Shown: positions 7,447 to 15,009, counted from the stretch's first letter. The stretch: 15,009 nt of DNA from Zoogloea sp044344315 (GCF_044344315.1 NZ_JBIJDC010000116.1:1-15009); one strand, 5' to 3'. Notes: generated by a model not told the origin, from the sequence alone. Numbers and translations: made by a program.

Positions 7447-8550
7447 TCAGCTCCCTGCCGCAACGGCCGGTGCCGCGGCCTGCATGGCACGCAGGGGCTG
7501 GCCGGCGACGATCTTGTGCACACCGGCGGCGGCGATGCGCTCACCCGGCTTCAGCCCGTCGGCAATCAGCACCCCGTCCTCACGAAACTGGCGCACCGTC
7601 ACCGGGCGCAGCAGGGGCTTGAGCAGATCGCCCTCCGGTTGCAGCACCCACACGCCGCTGCTGCCCTGATGCTCGAATACCGCACTGGCCGGCACCAGCA
7701 GGGCGCCGGCGGCGGCCACCGCATCGGGCAGGATGACGTTGGCCGTCATACCCAGCTGCACCGCCGGGCTCGCCTCGAGAATCGTCACCCGCACCGCGTA
7801 GGTCCGGGTGGCGGCGTCGGCACTGGGGGCAATCTCACGCACCCGGCCCTTCAGGGCCACATCGGGGCTGGACCACAGGCGCACCTCGATGGCCCCGGCC
7901 TTGCGCAGGGCCGCCAGGCGGCTCTCCGGCACGGCGATCAGCACCTCGCGCTCACCGTCCCGAGCCAGGCGCATGACTGGCGCCGAATCCTTCACCACCT
8001 GGCCGACTTCGGCCGCCACGGCGGTGATCACCCCGGGCTGGTCGGCCATGAGGGTGGTGTAATCCTTTTGATTTCCGGCCACCGACGCCTGGGCCCGGGC
8101 CTGCTCGACCCGCGCGGCGGCCGACTTGAAGGCCGACTCCTTGGCATCCAGCACACTGCGGCTGACGAAGTTCTTGCCCACCAGATCCCGGTAGCGCTCC
8201 ACCTCGGCCTTGGCAAAGGTGTATTCATTCTGCGCCGCGGCCAGCTGAGCCCGGGACGCGTCGGCATTGAGCCCCGCATCGGTCGGGTCGAGCCGTGCCA
8301 GCACCTGCCCCGGCTTCACCACCGCCCCCACATCCACCCGGCGCTCAATGACCTTGCCGCTGATGCGGAAGGCCAGATCAGACTCATGGCGCGCCCGCAC
8401 TTCCCCTGCGTACAGGGCGCCGGCGGCCACCGGCGTCAGGGCCAGGGTATGCACCACCACGGGCCGCGGCGGCTCGACCACCGGCTCGGGTTTGGAACAG
8501 GCGGCCAGCACGGCCATGGCGAGAACGCCGACAAGGAAGCTGCGATTCAT
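7447..8550 (-). CDS. RND pump periplasmic adaptor (membrane-fusion lipoprotein)
   Basis: The 367-residue adaptor joins an RND pump to its outer-membrane channel. Residues 1-18 are a lipoprotein signal with the lipobox LAAC, so C18 should be lipidated and the protein anchored on the inner membrane facing the periplasm. Then come a first lipoyl half (about 55-90, including FRISGKVIERRVDVGAVVKPG), an alanine-rich helical hairpin (about 96-155), the second lipoyl half (QPGVITAVAAEVGQVV), a beta-barrel and a membrane-proximal domain ending near KIVAGQPL. The start at 8550 is chosen because GGAG is 8 bases upstream, the lipoprotein signal begins there, and the ATG overlaps the tetR stop (ATGA). A longer open frame to 8670 only runs through tetR. 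Being coupled to tetR above and the pump below, it belongs to one operon. Confidence 0.95.
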   Translation of the reverse strand: MNRSFLVGVLAMAVLAACSKPEPVVEPPRPVVVHTLALTPVAAGALYAGEVRARHESDLAFRISGKVIERRVDVGAVVKPGQVLARLDPTDAGLNADASRAQLAAAQNEYTFAKAEVERYRDLVGKNFVSRSVLDAKESAFKSAAARVEQARAQASVAGNQKDYTTLMADQPGVITAVAAEVGQVVKDSAPVMRLARDGEREVLIAVPESRLAALRKAGAIEVRLWSSPDVALKGRVREIAPSADAATRTYAVRVTILEASPAVQLGMTANVILPDAVAAAGALLVPASAVFEHQGSSGVWVLQPEGDLLKPLLRPVTVRQFREDGVLIADGLKPGERIAAAGVHKIVAGQPLRAMQAAAPAVAAGS

Positions 8551-9197
8551 GGGCGGGACTCCGGCAGGGGGGCAGCCCGCAGGCCGCGAAAGATCATCTC
8601 GAAATAGGTACTGAAGTAGGCCTCGGGCAAGGTCCGGGTCACTTCGCAGCAGGACATGGAGTTCTTCCACACGGCCTGCATCAGCAAGGGAAAGAACACC
8701 AGCTGGCGCACCGTCTCCACGTCCATGTCGCGGAACACGCCGCGCTCCACGCCTATCGCGTAGGCCCGGCCAAGCAGGGCCATCCAGCGCACGATCACGG
8801 CCTCATGGTGGTAGCGGGCGACATCCGGAAAATTGCCGGCCTCGGAGATCATCAGCTTGCAGATGCCCCCCAGGTCGGTGGAGCCCACCTTGTCCCACCA
8901 GCCCTGCAGGATCTCCCGCAGCAGGCGCTCGGGATCGTCCTGCAGCGTCTCCAGCTTGGCCTCAAACTCCTTGAAGAGGGGTACCACGCCCTCCTCGATG
9001 ACCGCCTTGAAGAGCGCTTCCTTGCTGTCGAAATACAGGTACAGAGTGCCCTTGGACACCCCTGCCCGGGCCGCCACCTCATCCAGGCGCGTGGCCGCAA
9101 AGCCCTTCTCGATGAACAGGGATAGGGCCGCCGCGGCAAGCTCGGCCGGACGGGCCTCTTTGCGACGCTGACGACGGACGGTTTCGACGAGGCTCAT
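8547..9197 (-). CDS. TetR/AcrR-family repressor of the efflux operon
   Basis: This is a 216-residue TetR-type regulator. The N-terminal DNA-binding domain has its helix-turn-helix at about 37-58 (TRLDEVAARAGVSKGTLYLYF), preceded by an arginine-rich arm. The remaining helices form the ligand and dimer domain, which is not conserved enough to name an inducer. It is the first gene of the tetR-adaptor-RND operon. Its stop overlaps the adaptor start by 4 bases, and a 50-base palindrome abuts its start codon. The simplest reading, by analogy with AcrR/TtgR-type systems, is autorepression of the whole operon, relieved by a pump substrate. GGAG lies 4 bases from the ATG, a rather short spacing. Confidence 0.94.
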   Translation of the reverse strand: MSLVETVRRQRRKEARPAELAAAALSLFIEKGFAATRLDEVAARAGVSKGTLYLYFDSKEALFKAVIEEGVVPLFKEFEAKLETLQDDPERLLREILQGWWDKVGSTDLGGICKLMISEAGNFPDVARYHHEAVIVRWMALLGRAYAIGVERGVFRDMDVETVRQLVFFPLLMQAVWKNSMSCCEVTRTLPEAYFSTYFEMIFRGLRAAPLPESRP

Positions 9198-9247
9198 GGC
9201 GCTCCATTAAATTACTAACTAACCAGTCAGTAATTTAATGGAGCGCC
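9198..9247. promoter_or_regulatory. 50-base palindrome, probable TetR operator
   Basis: GGCGCTCCATTAAATTACT (9198-9216) is repeated as its exact complement at 9229-9247. Three more base pairs (9218-9220 with 9225-9227) form inside a single mismatch. The core ACTAACTAACCAGTCAGT is the kind of short partly symmetric site that TetR dimers bind. The palindrome begins directly before the tetR start codon and contains the tetR -10 element and Shine-Dalgarno sequence, so binding would shut off the operon. Confidence 0.8.
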
Positions 9248-9260
9248 CGCGGCTTGTAAA
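9232..9260 (-). promoter_or_regulatory. Predicted sigma-70 promoter of the tetR-adaptor-RND operon
   Basis: On the minus strand TTTACA (9260-9255) is a near-consensus -35 box. A 17-base spacer follows, then TAAATT (9237-9232) as -10. Transcription would start near the middle of the 50-base palindrome, about 25-30 bases before the tetR ATG. The operator therefore overlaps the promoter and start point. Confidence 0.55.
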
Positions 9261-9298
9261 GACGCTGTCGACACAAACAGCCCACAGACCCCCGCCCC

Positions 9299-9751
9299 TC
9301 AACGCAGACTCAGCCGACCGCCTGCGGGCACCAGAAACGCCGCCCCCAGCAGGGCTTCATAACGCCGCTCCCCGCTGGTCACCAGCGGGCGCCCCCCCAA
9401 CCCGGCCTCCAGCCACTCCGGCCGCAGCCCTTCCGGCAGCGCCCAGTGCTCTAGCAGCCGGCCGCTGTAGGCGTCATGCACATCAAGGCCACGCTCCCCC
9501 AGCATCCACACCCGCCGCCCCTCACGCTGCAGGTGCACTGCCAGCAAGCGCCCACGCCCGTCCGTGCGCAGGGTAGCGAGGGGCGTGACGCCACGGCTCA
9601 GGTCGAGCACCTGCACCGCGCTTCCGCCAGCCTGACTCACGAGCACCCACTTCAGGTCGGGCGCCTCAAGCAAGACGCCCCCCGCGGCGAGCGCGCCAGC
9701 CGGGCCGGCGAGCACGAGGGCAAACACACACATAAAGACACTTCGAAACAT
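9299..9751 (-). CDS. Small secreted protein of unknown function, possible beta-propeller-like repeats
   Basis: I do not recognise this 150-residue protein. Residues 1-22 form a clear signal peptide (MFRSVFMCVFALVLAGPAGA, then ALA before cleavage), so it should be periplasmic or secreted. The mature part is rich in short beta-strand-like units (WVLVSQAGGSAVQVLDLSRG, LLAVHLQREGRRVWMLGERG, LDVHDAYSGRLLEHWALPEG) that resemble blades of WD40/YVTN-like propellers. At this length only two to three blades would fit, so a full propeller is impossible without oligomerisation. The start at 9751 is supported by GGGGAG 7 bases upstream. A longer frame to 10060 would run antisense through the mocR start. 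It diverges from the mocR gene and may be its target. Confidence 0.72.
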   Translation of the reverse strand: MFRSVFMCVFALVLAGPAGALAAGGVLLEAPDLKWVLVSQAGGSAVQVLDLSRGVTPLATLRTDGRGRLLAVHLQREGRRVWMLGERGLDVHDAYSGRLLEHWALPEGLRPEWLEAGLGGRPLVTSGERRYEALLGAAFLVPAGGRLSLR

Positions 9752-9775
9752 GACAGGACTCCCCACGGGAAAGGT

Positions 9776-9800
9776 GACAAGACCTGACAATATCGGACAA
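9776..9800. promoter_or_regulatory. Three GACAA direct repeats phased at 10 bases
   Basis: GACAA occurs at 9776-9780, 9786-9790 and 9796-9800, exactly 10 bases apart and so on one face of the helix. A fourth copy is at 9829-9833. The array lies in the 151-base gap between the divergent secreted-protein and mocR genes. It touches the predicted mocR -35 box. MocR-family regulators commonly bind direct repeats, so this may be an autoregulatory site. Confidence 0.45.
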
Positions 9801-9823
9801 TTTTTAGCCCACACAGATACACT
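9794..9823 (+). promoter_or_regulatory. Predicted mocR promoter
   Basis: CGGACA (9794-9799) and TACACT (9818-9823), with an 18-base spacer, each match four of six sigma-70 consensus bases. The start point would be near 9830, giving a leader of about 70 bases. The leader ends in the palindrome GGAGCGCTCC (9893-9902), which contains the ribosome binding site. Confidence 0.4.
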
Positions 9824-9902
9824 ATTCAGACAAAACACCTTTCCGTACCGGCCATTCCAACCCGATTGGCACGGCCCGGCGACCGATACACCGGAGCGCT
9901 CC

Positions 9903-11351
9903 ATGCTGCAGATTGTCCTTTCCGCCGACAGCCCCACCCCGCTGGTGGACCAGATCGTCACCGCCATCCGCACCCGCATCGACGACCGCATCCTGCGCCC
10001 CGGCGCGCGCCTGCCGCCGATCCGCCAGTTTGCCGAGCAGTACGGGGTCTCCCGTTTCACAGTGGTCGAGGCCTACGACAGGCTGGTGGCCCTGGGGCAC
10101 CTGCAGTCCCGCCGGGGCTCAGGCTTCTACGTGACCAATCGCCCCCTCCCGGTCCGCGCGGCCCAGTCCGGCGACACAATGGAGCGGACCATCGACGCCG
10201 CCTGGCTGATGCGCGAGATGGCCGAGGACGGCCCTGACCGCATCCTCGCCGGCGCCGGCAGCCTTCCGCCGGAGTGGCTGGATGAAGCCGGCGTACTGCG
10301 CGCTCTACGCACCCTGAGCCGGCGCAGTGACGTGCGCCCGGTGAGCTACGGCTCCGCCCAGGGCTACGCCCCCCTACGCGCCCAGTTGCAGGTACGGCTG
10401 GCCGAGATCGGCATCGGCGCCACACCCGACCAGATCATGCTCACCTACGGTGTGCACCAGGCCCTCGACATCGTCTGCCGTTACTTTCTGAAGCCCGGCG
10501 ACTGCGTGCTGGTGGACGACCCCGGCTACTGGAACCTGTTCGGCAACCTGCGCTTGTATGGCGTGGCCCTGCTGGGGGTGCCGCGCACCCCGGAAGGCCC
10601 GGACGTGAAGGCCCTCGAAGAGATCCTCGCCCACCACCAGCCACGCCTGTTCTTCACCCACTCGGTGCTGCACAACCCCACCGGCTGCAACCTGTCCCCG
10701 GCCAACGCCTTCCGCGTATTGCAGCTGGCCGAGAAACACGACTTCATGGTCGTGGAGGACGACATCTACGGCGACATCGCCCCCGACGCCGCCACCCGCC
10801 TGGCCAGCCTCGACCAGCTCTCCCGGGTGATCTACACCGGCAGCTTCTCGAAGACCATCTCGGGCAACCTGCGCGTCGGCTTCCTGGCCTGCCGCCCCGA
10901 TCTGGCCCACCTGCTCACCGACGTGAAGATCGTCTCAATGTTGTCGTCAGCCGAGCTGTCGGAACAGCTGATCCACCAACTGCTCACCGATGGGCACTAC
11001 CGCAAGCTGGTGGATCGCCTGAAGGGGCGCCTGGCCGAGGCCACTGGCCACACCCTGCGCCTGCTCGAACGGGTCGGGCTGCAGCCCGATCCGGAACCCG
11101 CCGGCGGGCCCTTCGTCTGGGCGCGCATCCCCGGCATAGCCGACAGCTCCGAACTGGCACGCCGCGCAGCCCGGGAACACATCCTGCTCGCCCCCGGCAA
11201 CGTCTTCCGACCCCAGAATCAACCCTCGGGCTTCCTGCGCTTCAATGTGGGCTTCTGCAACCACCCTCGACTTGAGCGTTTTCTCGATGAAGCCCTCGCC
11301 GCCGCGGCCGAAGTGCCAAACATGTCACACCCCGAGTTCAGACAAGCTTAA
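9903..11351 (+). CDS. MocR-type regulator: GntR winged helix fused to PLP aminotransferase domain
   Basis: This 482-residue protein has an N-terminal GntR-type winged helix (about 10-78, including GARLPPIRQFAEQYGVSRFT and RRGSGFYVT), a linker, and a fold-type I aminotransferase domain (about 115-470). PLP-binding features are HNPTG (257-261), D287 and Y289 in EDDIYGDI, the Schiff-base lysine K317 in SFSKTIS, and the carboxylate-binding R446 in FLRFNVGF. All key residues are present, so PLP binding is expected. MocR proteins use this domain as a sensor of amino acids or vitamers, as GabR and PdxR do. No gab, pdxST or taurine genes are nearby, so the effector is unknown. The start at 9903 is chosen because GGAG is 6 bases upstream and the winged helix begins at once. 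The frame extends to 9750 without family similarity. Confidence 0.93.
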   Translation: MLQIVLSADSPTPLVDQIVTAIRTRIDDRILRPGARLPPIRQFAEQYGVSRFTVVEAYDRLVALGHLQSRRGSGFYVTNRPLPVRAAQSGDTMERTIDAAWLMREMAEDGPDRILAGAGSLPPEWLDEAGVLRALRTLSRRSDVRPVSYGSAQGYAPLRAQLQVRLAEIGIGATPDQIMLTYGVHQALDIVCRYFLKPGDCVLVDDPGYWNLFGNLRLYGVALLGVPRTPEGPDVKALEEILAHHQPRLFFTHSVLHNPTGCNLSPANAFRVLQLAEKHDFMVVEDDIYGDIAPDAATRLASLDQLSRVIYTGSFSKTISGNLRVGFLACRPDLAHLLTDVKIVSMLSSAELSEQLIHQLLTDGHYRKLVDRLKGRLAEATGHTLRLLERVGLQPDPEPAGGPFVWARIPGIADSSELARRAAREHILLAPGNVFRPQNQPSGFLRFNVGFCNHPRLERFLDEALAAAAEVPNMSHPEFRQA

Positions 11352-11433
11352 AGATCTGCGAGACAGGCCCGTTAATGGACAAATCGCGTCCGGGCGACGC
11401 CCTTTCAACGTGCCTGCCTTGAGGAGCCTCATC

Positions 11434-11823
11434 GTGATCGAACAGACACTGCCCGCTCCATGCGGGGTAACAAGTCCACTGTCCGAACCGCTGGTCGACT
11501 GGCTCGGCCTCGAAACCCAGTTCCGAGGCAAGACGCGTTTTGTCACCGGCCTGGCGGAAAAGGCCCTGAAAAATTACCGGGCGAGCGCAGAACGCCTGCA
11601 CAGCCTTGCTGCAGGCAACGGCGAGTACGCCGACATTGCCTTCCTTGCCCACAGCATCAAGGGCACCGCCGGATCCCTCAAGGCCGCCCGGGTGCAGGCC
11701 CTGGCCAGCGCAACCGACTTGGCCGCACGTGCGGCACAGCCGGACAGCCGCTCCCTGGCCCGTGAACTCGCCAGTCTGCTGGAACACCTGATCGTCGAAC
11801 TCGAAGCCCGCGTACAGGGCTGA
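11434..11823 (+). CDS. Orphan Hpt histidine-phosphotransfer protein
   Basis: This is a 129-residue protein consisting almost only of an Hpt four-helix domain (about 30-127). The phosphate-accepting histidine is H73 in FLAHSIKGTAGSL, a classic Hpt signature. Hpt domains pass phosphate between hybrid sensor kinases and response regulators. There is no kinase or receiver gene in the window, so its partners must be encoded elsewhere. I start it at GTG 11434 because GAGGAG stands 7 bases upstream. No ATG lies between 11434 and the Hpt domain, and the ATG-started frame from 11245 overlaps the end of mocR. It lies 82 bases after mocR on the same strand and may be cotranscribed with it. A terminator follows its stop. 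Confidence 0.85.
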   Translation: MIEQTLPAPCGVTSPLSEPLVDWLGLETQFRGKTRFVTGLAEKALKNYRASAERLHSLAAGNGEYADIAFLAHSIKGTAGSLKAARVQALASATDLAARAAQPDSRSLARELASLLEHLIVELEARVQG

Positions 11824-11868
11824 CAAACGCCGGCAACCGGGCAACCGCCTCAGATCACCCGCTCAAAT

Positions 11869-11902
11869 GCAAACGGCCGACCCCTCAGGGTCGGCCGTTT
11901 GC
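11869..11902. terminator. Strong bidirectional terminator between hpt and carbonic anhydrase
   Basis: A perfect 15-base stem (GCAAACGGCCGACCC / GGGTCGGCCGTTTGC) with a CTCA loop lies between two converging genes, 45 bases after the hpt stop and 21 bases after the carbonic anhydrase stop. The T-tract is partly within the stem on both strands (AAA at one foot, TTT at the other), as in many two-way terminators. Confidence 0.88.
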
Positions 11903-11923
11903 CTGTTCATCACCCACAGTGCG

Positions 11924-13396
11924 TCAGCGTGATTCCTTGATCAGACGCCCGCGGATCGACTGCACCGGCCGGGCATTCATGGGATACAGCCGGGAGAAGA
12001 TGGCGATCTGCTCGGCGGACACCTGGGCCGGCTGCTTCATCACCATCCACATCACCCCCTCGCTGCACGGCGGCGTGGTGAGGGAGCCCATATAGGTATA
12101 GTAGCTGCGGTTTTCTGGCAGCAACTGGTTGAGATCGATGGCCACGCCCTCGGGCGAGTAATCGGAATGCTTCTCGAGGGGCAGGTTGTTCCACAGGGTC
12201 TGCATCACCGGATGGGCCTGCCCCCGCTCCAGCAGCACCGCCACCACCGCCAGCCGGCCGTCCAGATCCTTGTGCACCAGGTGCACCACCATGTCGAAGC
12301 CCCTACCGTTGATGCGCTCCTCGGATGGGCGATGGAAGTGGAACTGGACCAGATCGTACATGCGCCCCATCACGGCAATCGTGTTGCCCGGGCCCAGGTT
12401 CACCTGGATGGTGTGGCCATTATCGACAATGCGGAAATTCGACGGCCGGTAGTCAAAACGGATCGGCTCCAGTTCAACCTTGATGCCATCGCGGATGTCG
12501 ATCGGTGACTGCCGTTCGCCCACATTGCACAGTTGCCATTCCGGCTTGAGCGTGCCCCAGTTGGCCGGAGCGCCCTCCCCTTCGTAACTCCAGTGGATCT
12601 CGTGGTGGGCCAGCGGCGTGCCGGGCGCGCCGGCGCCGTGGGCCGCATGGGCTTCACCCTGCACCACTGGCGAACGCACCACCCGGGGCCGCGGACGCGG
12701 CGGCGGCACATAGGCCGGCACGCGACGCACTTCAGGCGGAGGTGCCTCGGCATGGACCGGTTTCTCCGGCACGGGATCGGCCTTGGGCGGCGGCGCGGGC
12801 TTGTCGATGAAGTTCTTTTTGATCGGAATGGCCGGCTCTGCGTCATGATCGGCCTTGCCTTCGGAGACCTTCGTGATGGCTGGCTTTTCTGCCCCCTTGG
12901 CCGGTCGATAGTCAGCCACCCGCAAATCCTGCTTGCCGCCCTGAGCCACCTGGGCAGCCTTCGAGGCGTTCATGGCCAGCTGGGAGATGTCTTTCGCCCC
13001 ACCACCGGCAGGCTTGCACACGTCCCGCCACAGCTTCTCGTCCACGCTGCCTGCAGCCACCGGCATGTCTTTTTCAACCTTGACCTTCTCGTCCTTCACC
13101 ACGGTCGAATCGGCATCCAGATACACCCGCTTGATGGTGGCGAAAGTCTGGTTGCGGCAGTCGTAGCGGTTGAGGGCCTTGACGGTGGTGTAGCCCGCGG
13201 TCTCGGCCTCGGACTCGGCCAGCACAATGCGCCCCCAGGCCACCTTGGTGCCCGGATCGGATTGCAGGATGCTGGCCCGGTCGAGCTCGATGGTGCGCTT
13301 CTTGTCGGAAGCGATCATCTGCCAGTCGGCAGCCAGTACGGACGACGAGCCTGCGAGAACCAGCAGGGCTGCGAGGGGATGCATGCGGAAGCGCAT
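11924..13396 (-). CDS. Secreted fusion: surface-adhesin-E/CNP1-like domain plus alpha-carbonic anhydrase
   Basis: This is a 490-residue exported protein with two domains. After a signal peptide (1-22, ending VLA) comes an adhesin-E/CNP1-like domain (about 24-128: DWQMIASDKKRTIELDRASI, KALNRYDC) with C80 and C127 placed for a disulfide. A flexible lysine-, proline- and alanine-rich linker (about 130-255) follows. Then comes an alpha-carbonic anhydrase (about 264-488), which hydrates CO2 to bicarbonate. Zinc ligands are H353 and H355 (QFHFH) and H372 (VHLVH). H328 in DNGHT is the proton shuttle, T440 in SLTTPPC the gatekeeper, and C290/C444 the bacterial disulfide. The residue matching human Glu117 is Val370. 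All other catalytic residues are present. GGAG lies 8 bases before the ATG. Alpha-CA alone is about 230 residues, so the N-terminal half is an addition. Confidence 0.92.
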   Translation of the reverse strand: MRFRMHPLAALLVLAGSSSVLAADWQMIASDKKRTIELDRASILQSDPGTKVAWGRIVLAESEAETAGYTTVKALNRYDCRNQTFATIKRVYLDADSTVVKDEKVKVEKDMPVAAGSVDEKLWRDVCKPAGGGAKDISQLAMNASKAAQVAQGGKQDLRVADYRPAKGAEKPAITKVSEGKADHDAEPAIPIKKNFIDKPAPPPKADPVPEKPVHAEAPPPEVRRVPAYVPPPRPRPRVVRSPVVQGEAHAAHGAGAPGTPLAHHEIHWSYEGEGAPANWGTLKPEWQLCNVGERQSPIDIRDGIKVELEPIRFDYRPSNFRIVDNGHTIQVNLGPGNTIAVMGRMYDLVQFHFHRPSEERINGRGFDMVVHLVHKDLDGRLAVVAVLLERGQAHPVMQTLWNNLPLEKHSDYSPEGVAIDLNQLLPENRSYYTYMGSLTTPPCSEGVMWMVMKQPAQVSAEQIAIFSRLYPMNARPVQSIRGRLIKESR

Positions 13397-13447
13397 GTTT
13401 GCTTCTCCGGGAAAGATGCGGGGCCCGTATGGGCCAGATGCTCCCTA

Positions 13448-13468
13448 TTTCGGCGGCCGGGGCCGAAA
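13448..13468. other. Hairpin in the carbonic anhydrase / thiC intergenic region
   Basis: TTTCGGC (13448-13454) and GCCGAAA (13462-13468) form a 7-base perfect stem with a GC-rich loop. A second short hairpin, GGCCC-GTAT-GGGCC, is at 13422-13435. Both would fall in the 5' leader of the carbonic anhydrase transcript if its promoter lies in the AT-richer stretch at 13470-13520. I could not find a convincing promoter for that gene. Confidence 0.4.
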
Positions 13469-13511
13469 GCTTTAGAGATTCCCCTCGATTCGCGAAAAAT
13501 CCCGCCAAATC

Positions 13512-13540
13512 TTGCGTTTACCTCCCTCTTCCAGTACTTT
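13512..13540 (+). promoter_or_regulatory. Weak predicted thiC promoter
   Basis: TTGCGT (13512-13517) and TACTTT (13535-13540) are 17 bases apart. The -10 match is poor. The predicted start point near 13547 would begin the transcript just before the riboswitch at 13551, which is the main reason to take it seriously. Confidence 0.35.
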
Positions 13541-13550
13541 CCAGCCCATA

Positions 13551-13633
13551 CGTTAGGGGTGCCGGTGCGCGCGATCGTCCGGCTGAGACTTACCCTCCGA
13601 ACCTGATCCGGGTCATGCCGGCGTAGGGAAACG
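13551..13633 (+). promoter_or_regulatory. TPP riboswitch (THI element)
   Basis: The conserved THI-box elements are all present in order: GGGGTGCC (13556-13563), CTGAGA (13583-13588), ACCCTCCGAACCTGATCCGG (13592-13611), GTCATGCCGGCGTAGGGAA (13612-13630). The closing P1 stem can form between CGTT (13551-13554) and AACG (13630-13633). It binds thiamine pyrophosphate and lies directly upstream of thiC, the gene it usually controls in proteobacteria. Confidence 0.95.
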
Positions 13634-13634
13634 T

Positions 13635-13684
13635 GGCTCCTGCCGCCTTTCCCTCTCGCTGGTGGCCCTCCTCCCCAAGGAGCC
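13635..13684 (+). promoter_or_regulatory. Predicted expression platform masking the thiC ribosome binding site
   Basis: The thiC Shine-Dalgarno AAGGAG (13677-13682) is 5 bases from the ATG. GGAGCC (13679-13684) is complementary to GGCTCC (13635-13640), just after the aptamer, and GGAG also pairs with CTCC at 13671-13674 (loop CCAA). There is no T-tract hairpin, so control is probably translational: TPP would favour a masked ribosome site. The alternative ON structure was not identified. Confidence 0.5.
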
Positions 13685-13687
13685 TTC

Positions 13688-15009
<1,322 letters not shown>

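Noticed and set aside
4976..7669. 897-codon open frame on the plus strand opposite the RND pump gene
   Set aside because: It is a shadow frame: low-complexity His/Gln/Gly/Arg-rich translation with no motifs, antisense to a gene with full family conservation. High third-position GC produces such frames.
8551..8670. 40-residue extension of the adaptor lipoprotein
   Set aside because: It overlaps the tetR 3' end and would bury the lipoprotein signal. The ATGA overlap and ribosome site support 8550.
9750..9902. 51-residue N-terminal extension of the MocR protein
   Set aside because: It covers the divergent promoter region, has no family similarity, and a good ribosome site precedes 9903.
11352..11433. 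Small hairpins GCGTC-CGGGC-GACGC and GGGCG-A-CGCCC between mocR and hpt as a terminator
   Set aside because: The stems are short and mutually exclusive, with only TTT after them. Too weak to call, so mocR-hpt cotranscription stays open.

Overview
The window is GC-rich, densely packed chromosomal DNA. Its gene content and protein style (a pcm / rhodanese / tolC cluster, a UbiD close to the E. coli enzyme, a surface-adhesin-E domain fused to carbonic anhydrase, thiC behind a TPP riboswitch) suggest a betaproteobacterium, probably in or near the Rhodocyclales. That placement is inference. Nothing looks like a phage, transposon, CRISPR array or genomic island. I recognise most genes at family level, so this reads as an ordinary core region with several well-preserved regulatory sites.

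Layout. Bases 1-256 hold no gene, only an inverted repeat that is probably dispersed in the genome and a hairpin after ubiD. From 257 to 9751 every gene is on the minus strand. In transcription order these are a small secreted protein of unknown function (9751-9299), a tetR / membrane-fusion lipoprotein / RND pump operon (9197-4292), a pcm / rhodanese / tolC operon (4181-1834) that ends in an intrinsic terminator, and ubiD (1729-257). On the plus strand follow a MocR-type (GntR-aminotransferase) regulator (9903-11351) and a lone Hpt phosphotransfer protein (11434-11823). A strong bidirectional terminator separates hpt from the convergent carbonic anhydrase gene (13396-11924). A 291-base divergent intergenic region then leads to a TPP riboswitch and thiC, which runs off the right edge.

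How the genes work together. The TetR, periplasmic adaptor and RND genes form a self-regulated pump operon. A 50-base palindrome next to the tetR start overlaps its promoter. The operon lacks an outer-membrane channel, but tolC lies in the next operon on the same strand, so a complete tripartite pump is encoded within about 7.4 kb. The pcm-tolC operon has its own 22-base palindromic operator-like site. The MocR gene diverges from the secreted-protein gene across a short region with three GACAA direct repeats spaced exactly 10 bases apart, a plausible shared control site. ThiC is almost certainly under thiamine pyrophosphate control, probably by masking its ribosome binding site.

Most interesting for follow-up: the adhesin-E / alpha-carbonic anhydrase fusion, the TetR and pcm palindromes, the phased repeats at mocR, the uncharacterised secreted protein, and the non-canonical substrate loop of the isoaspartate-methyltransferase homologue.
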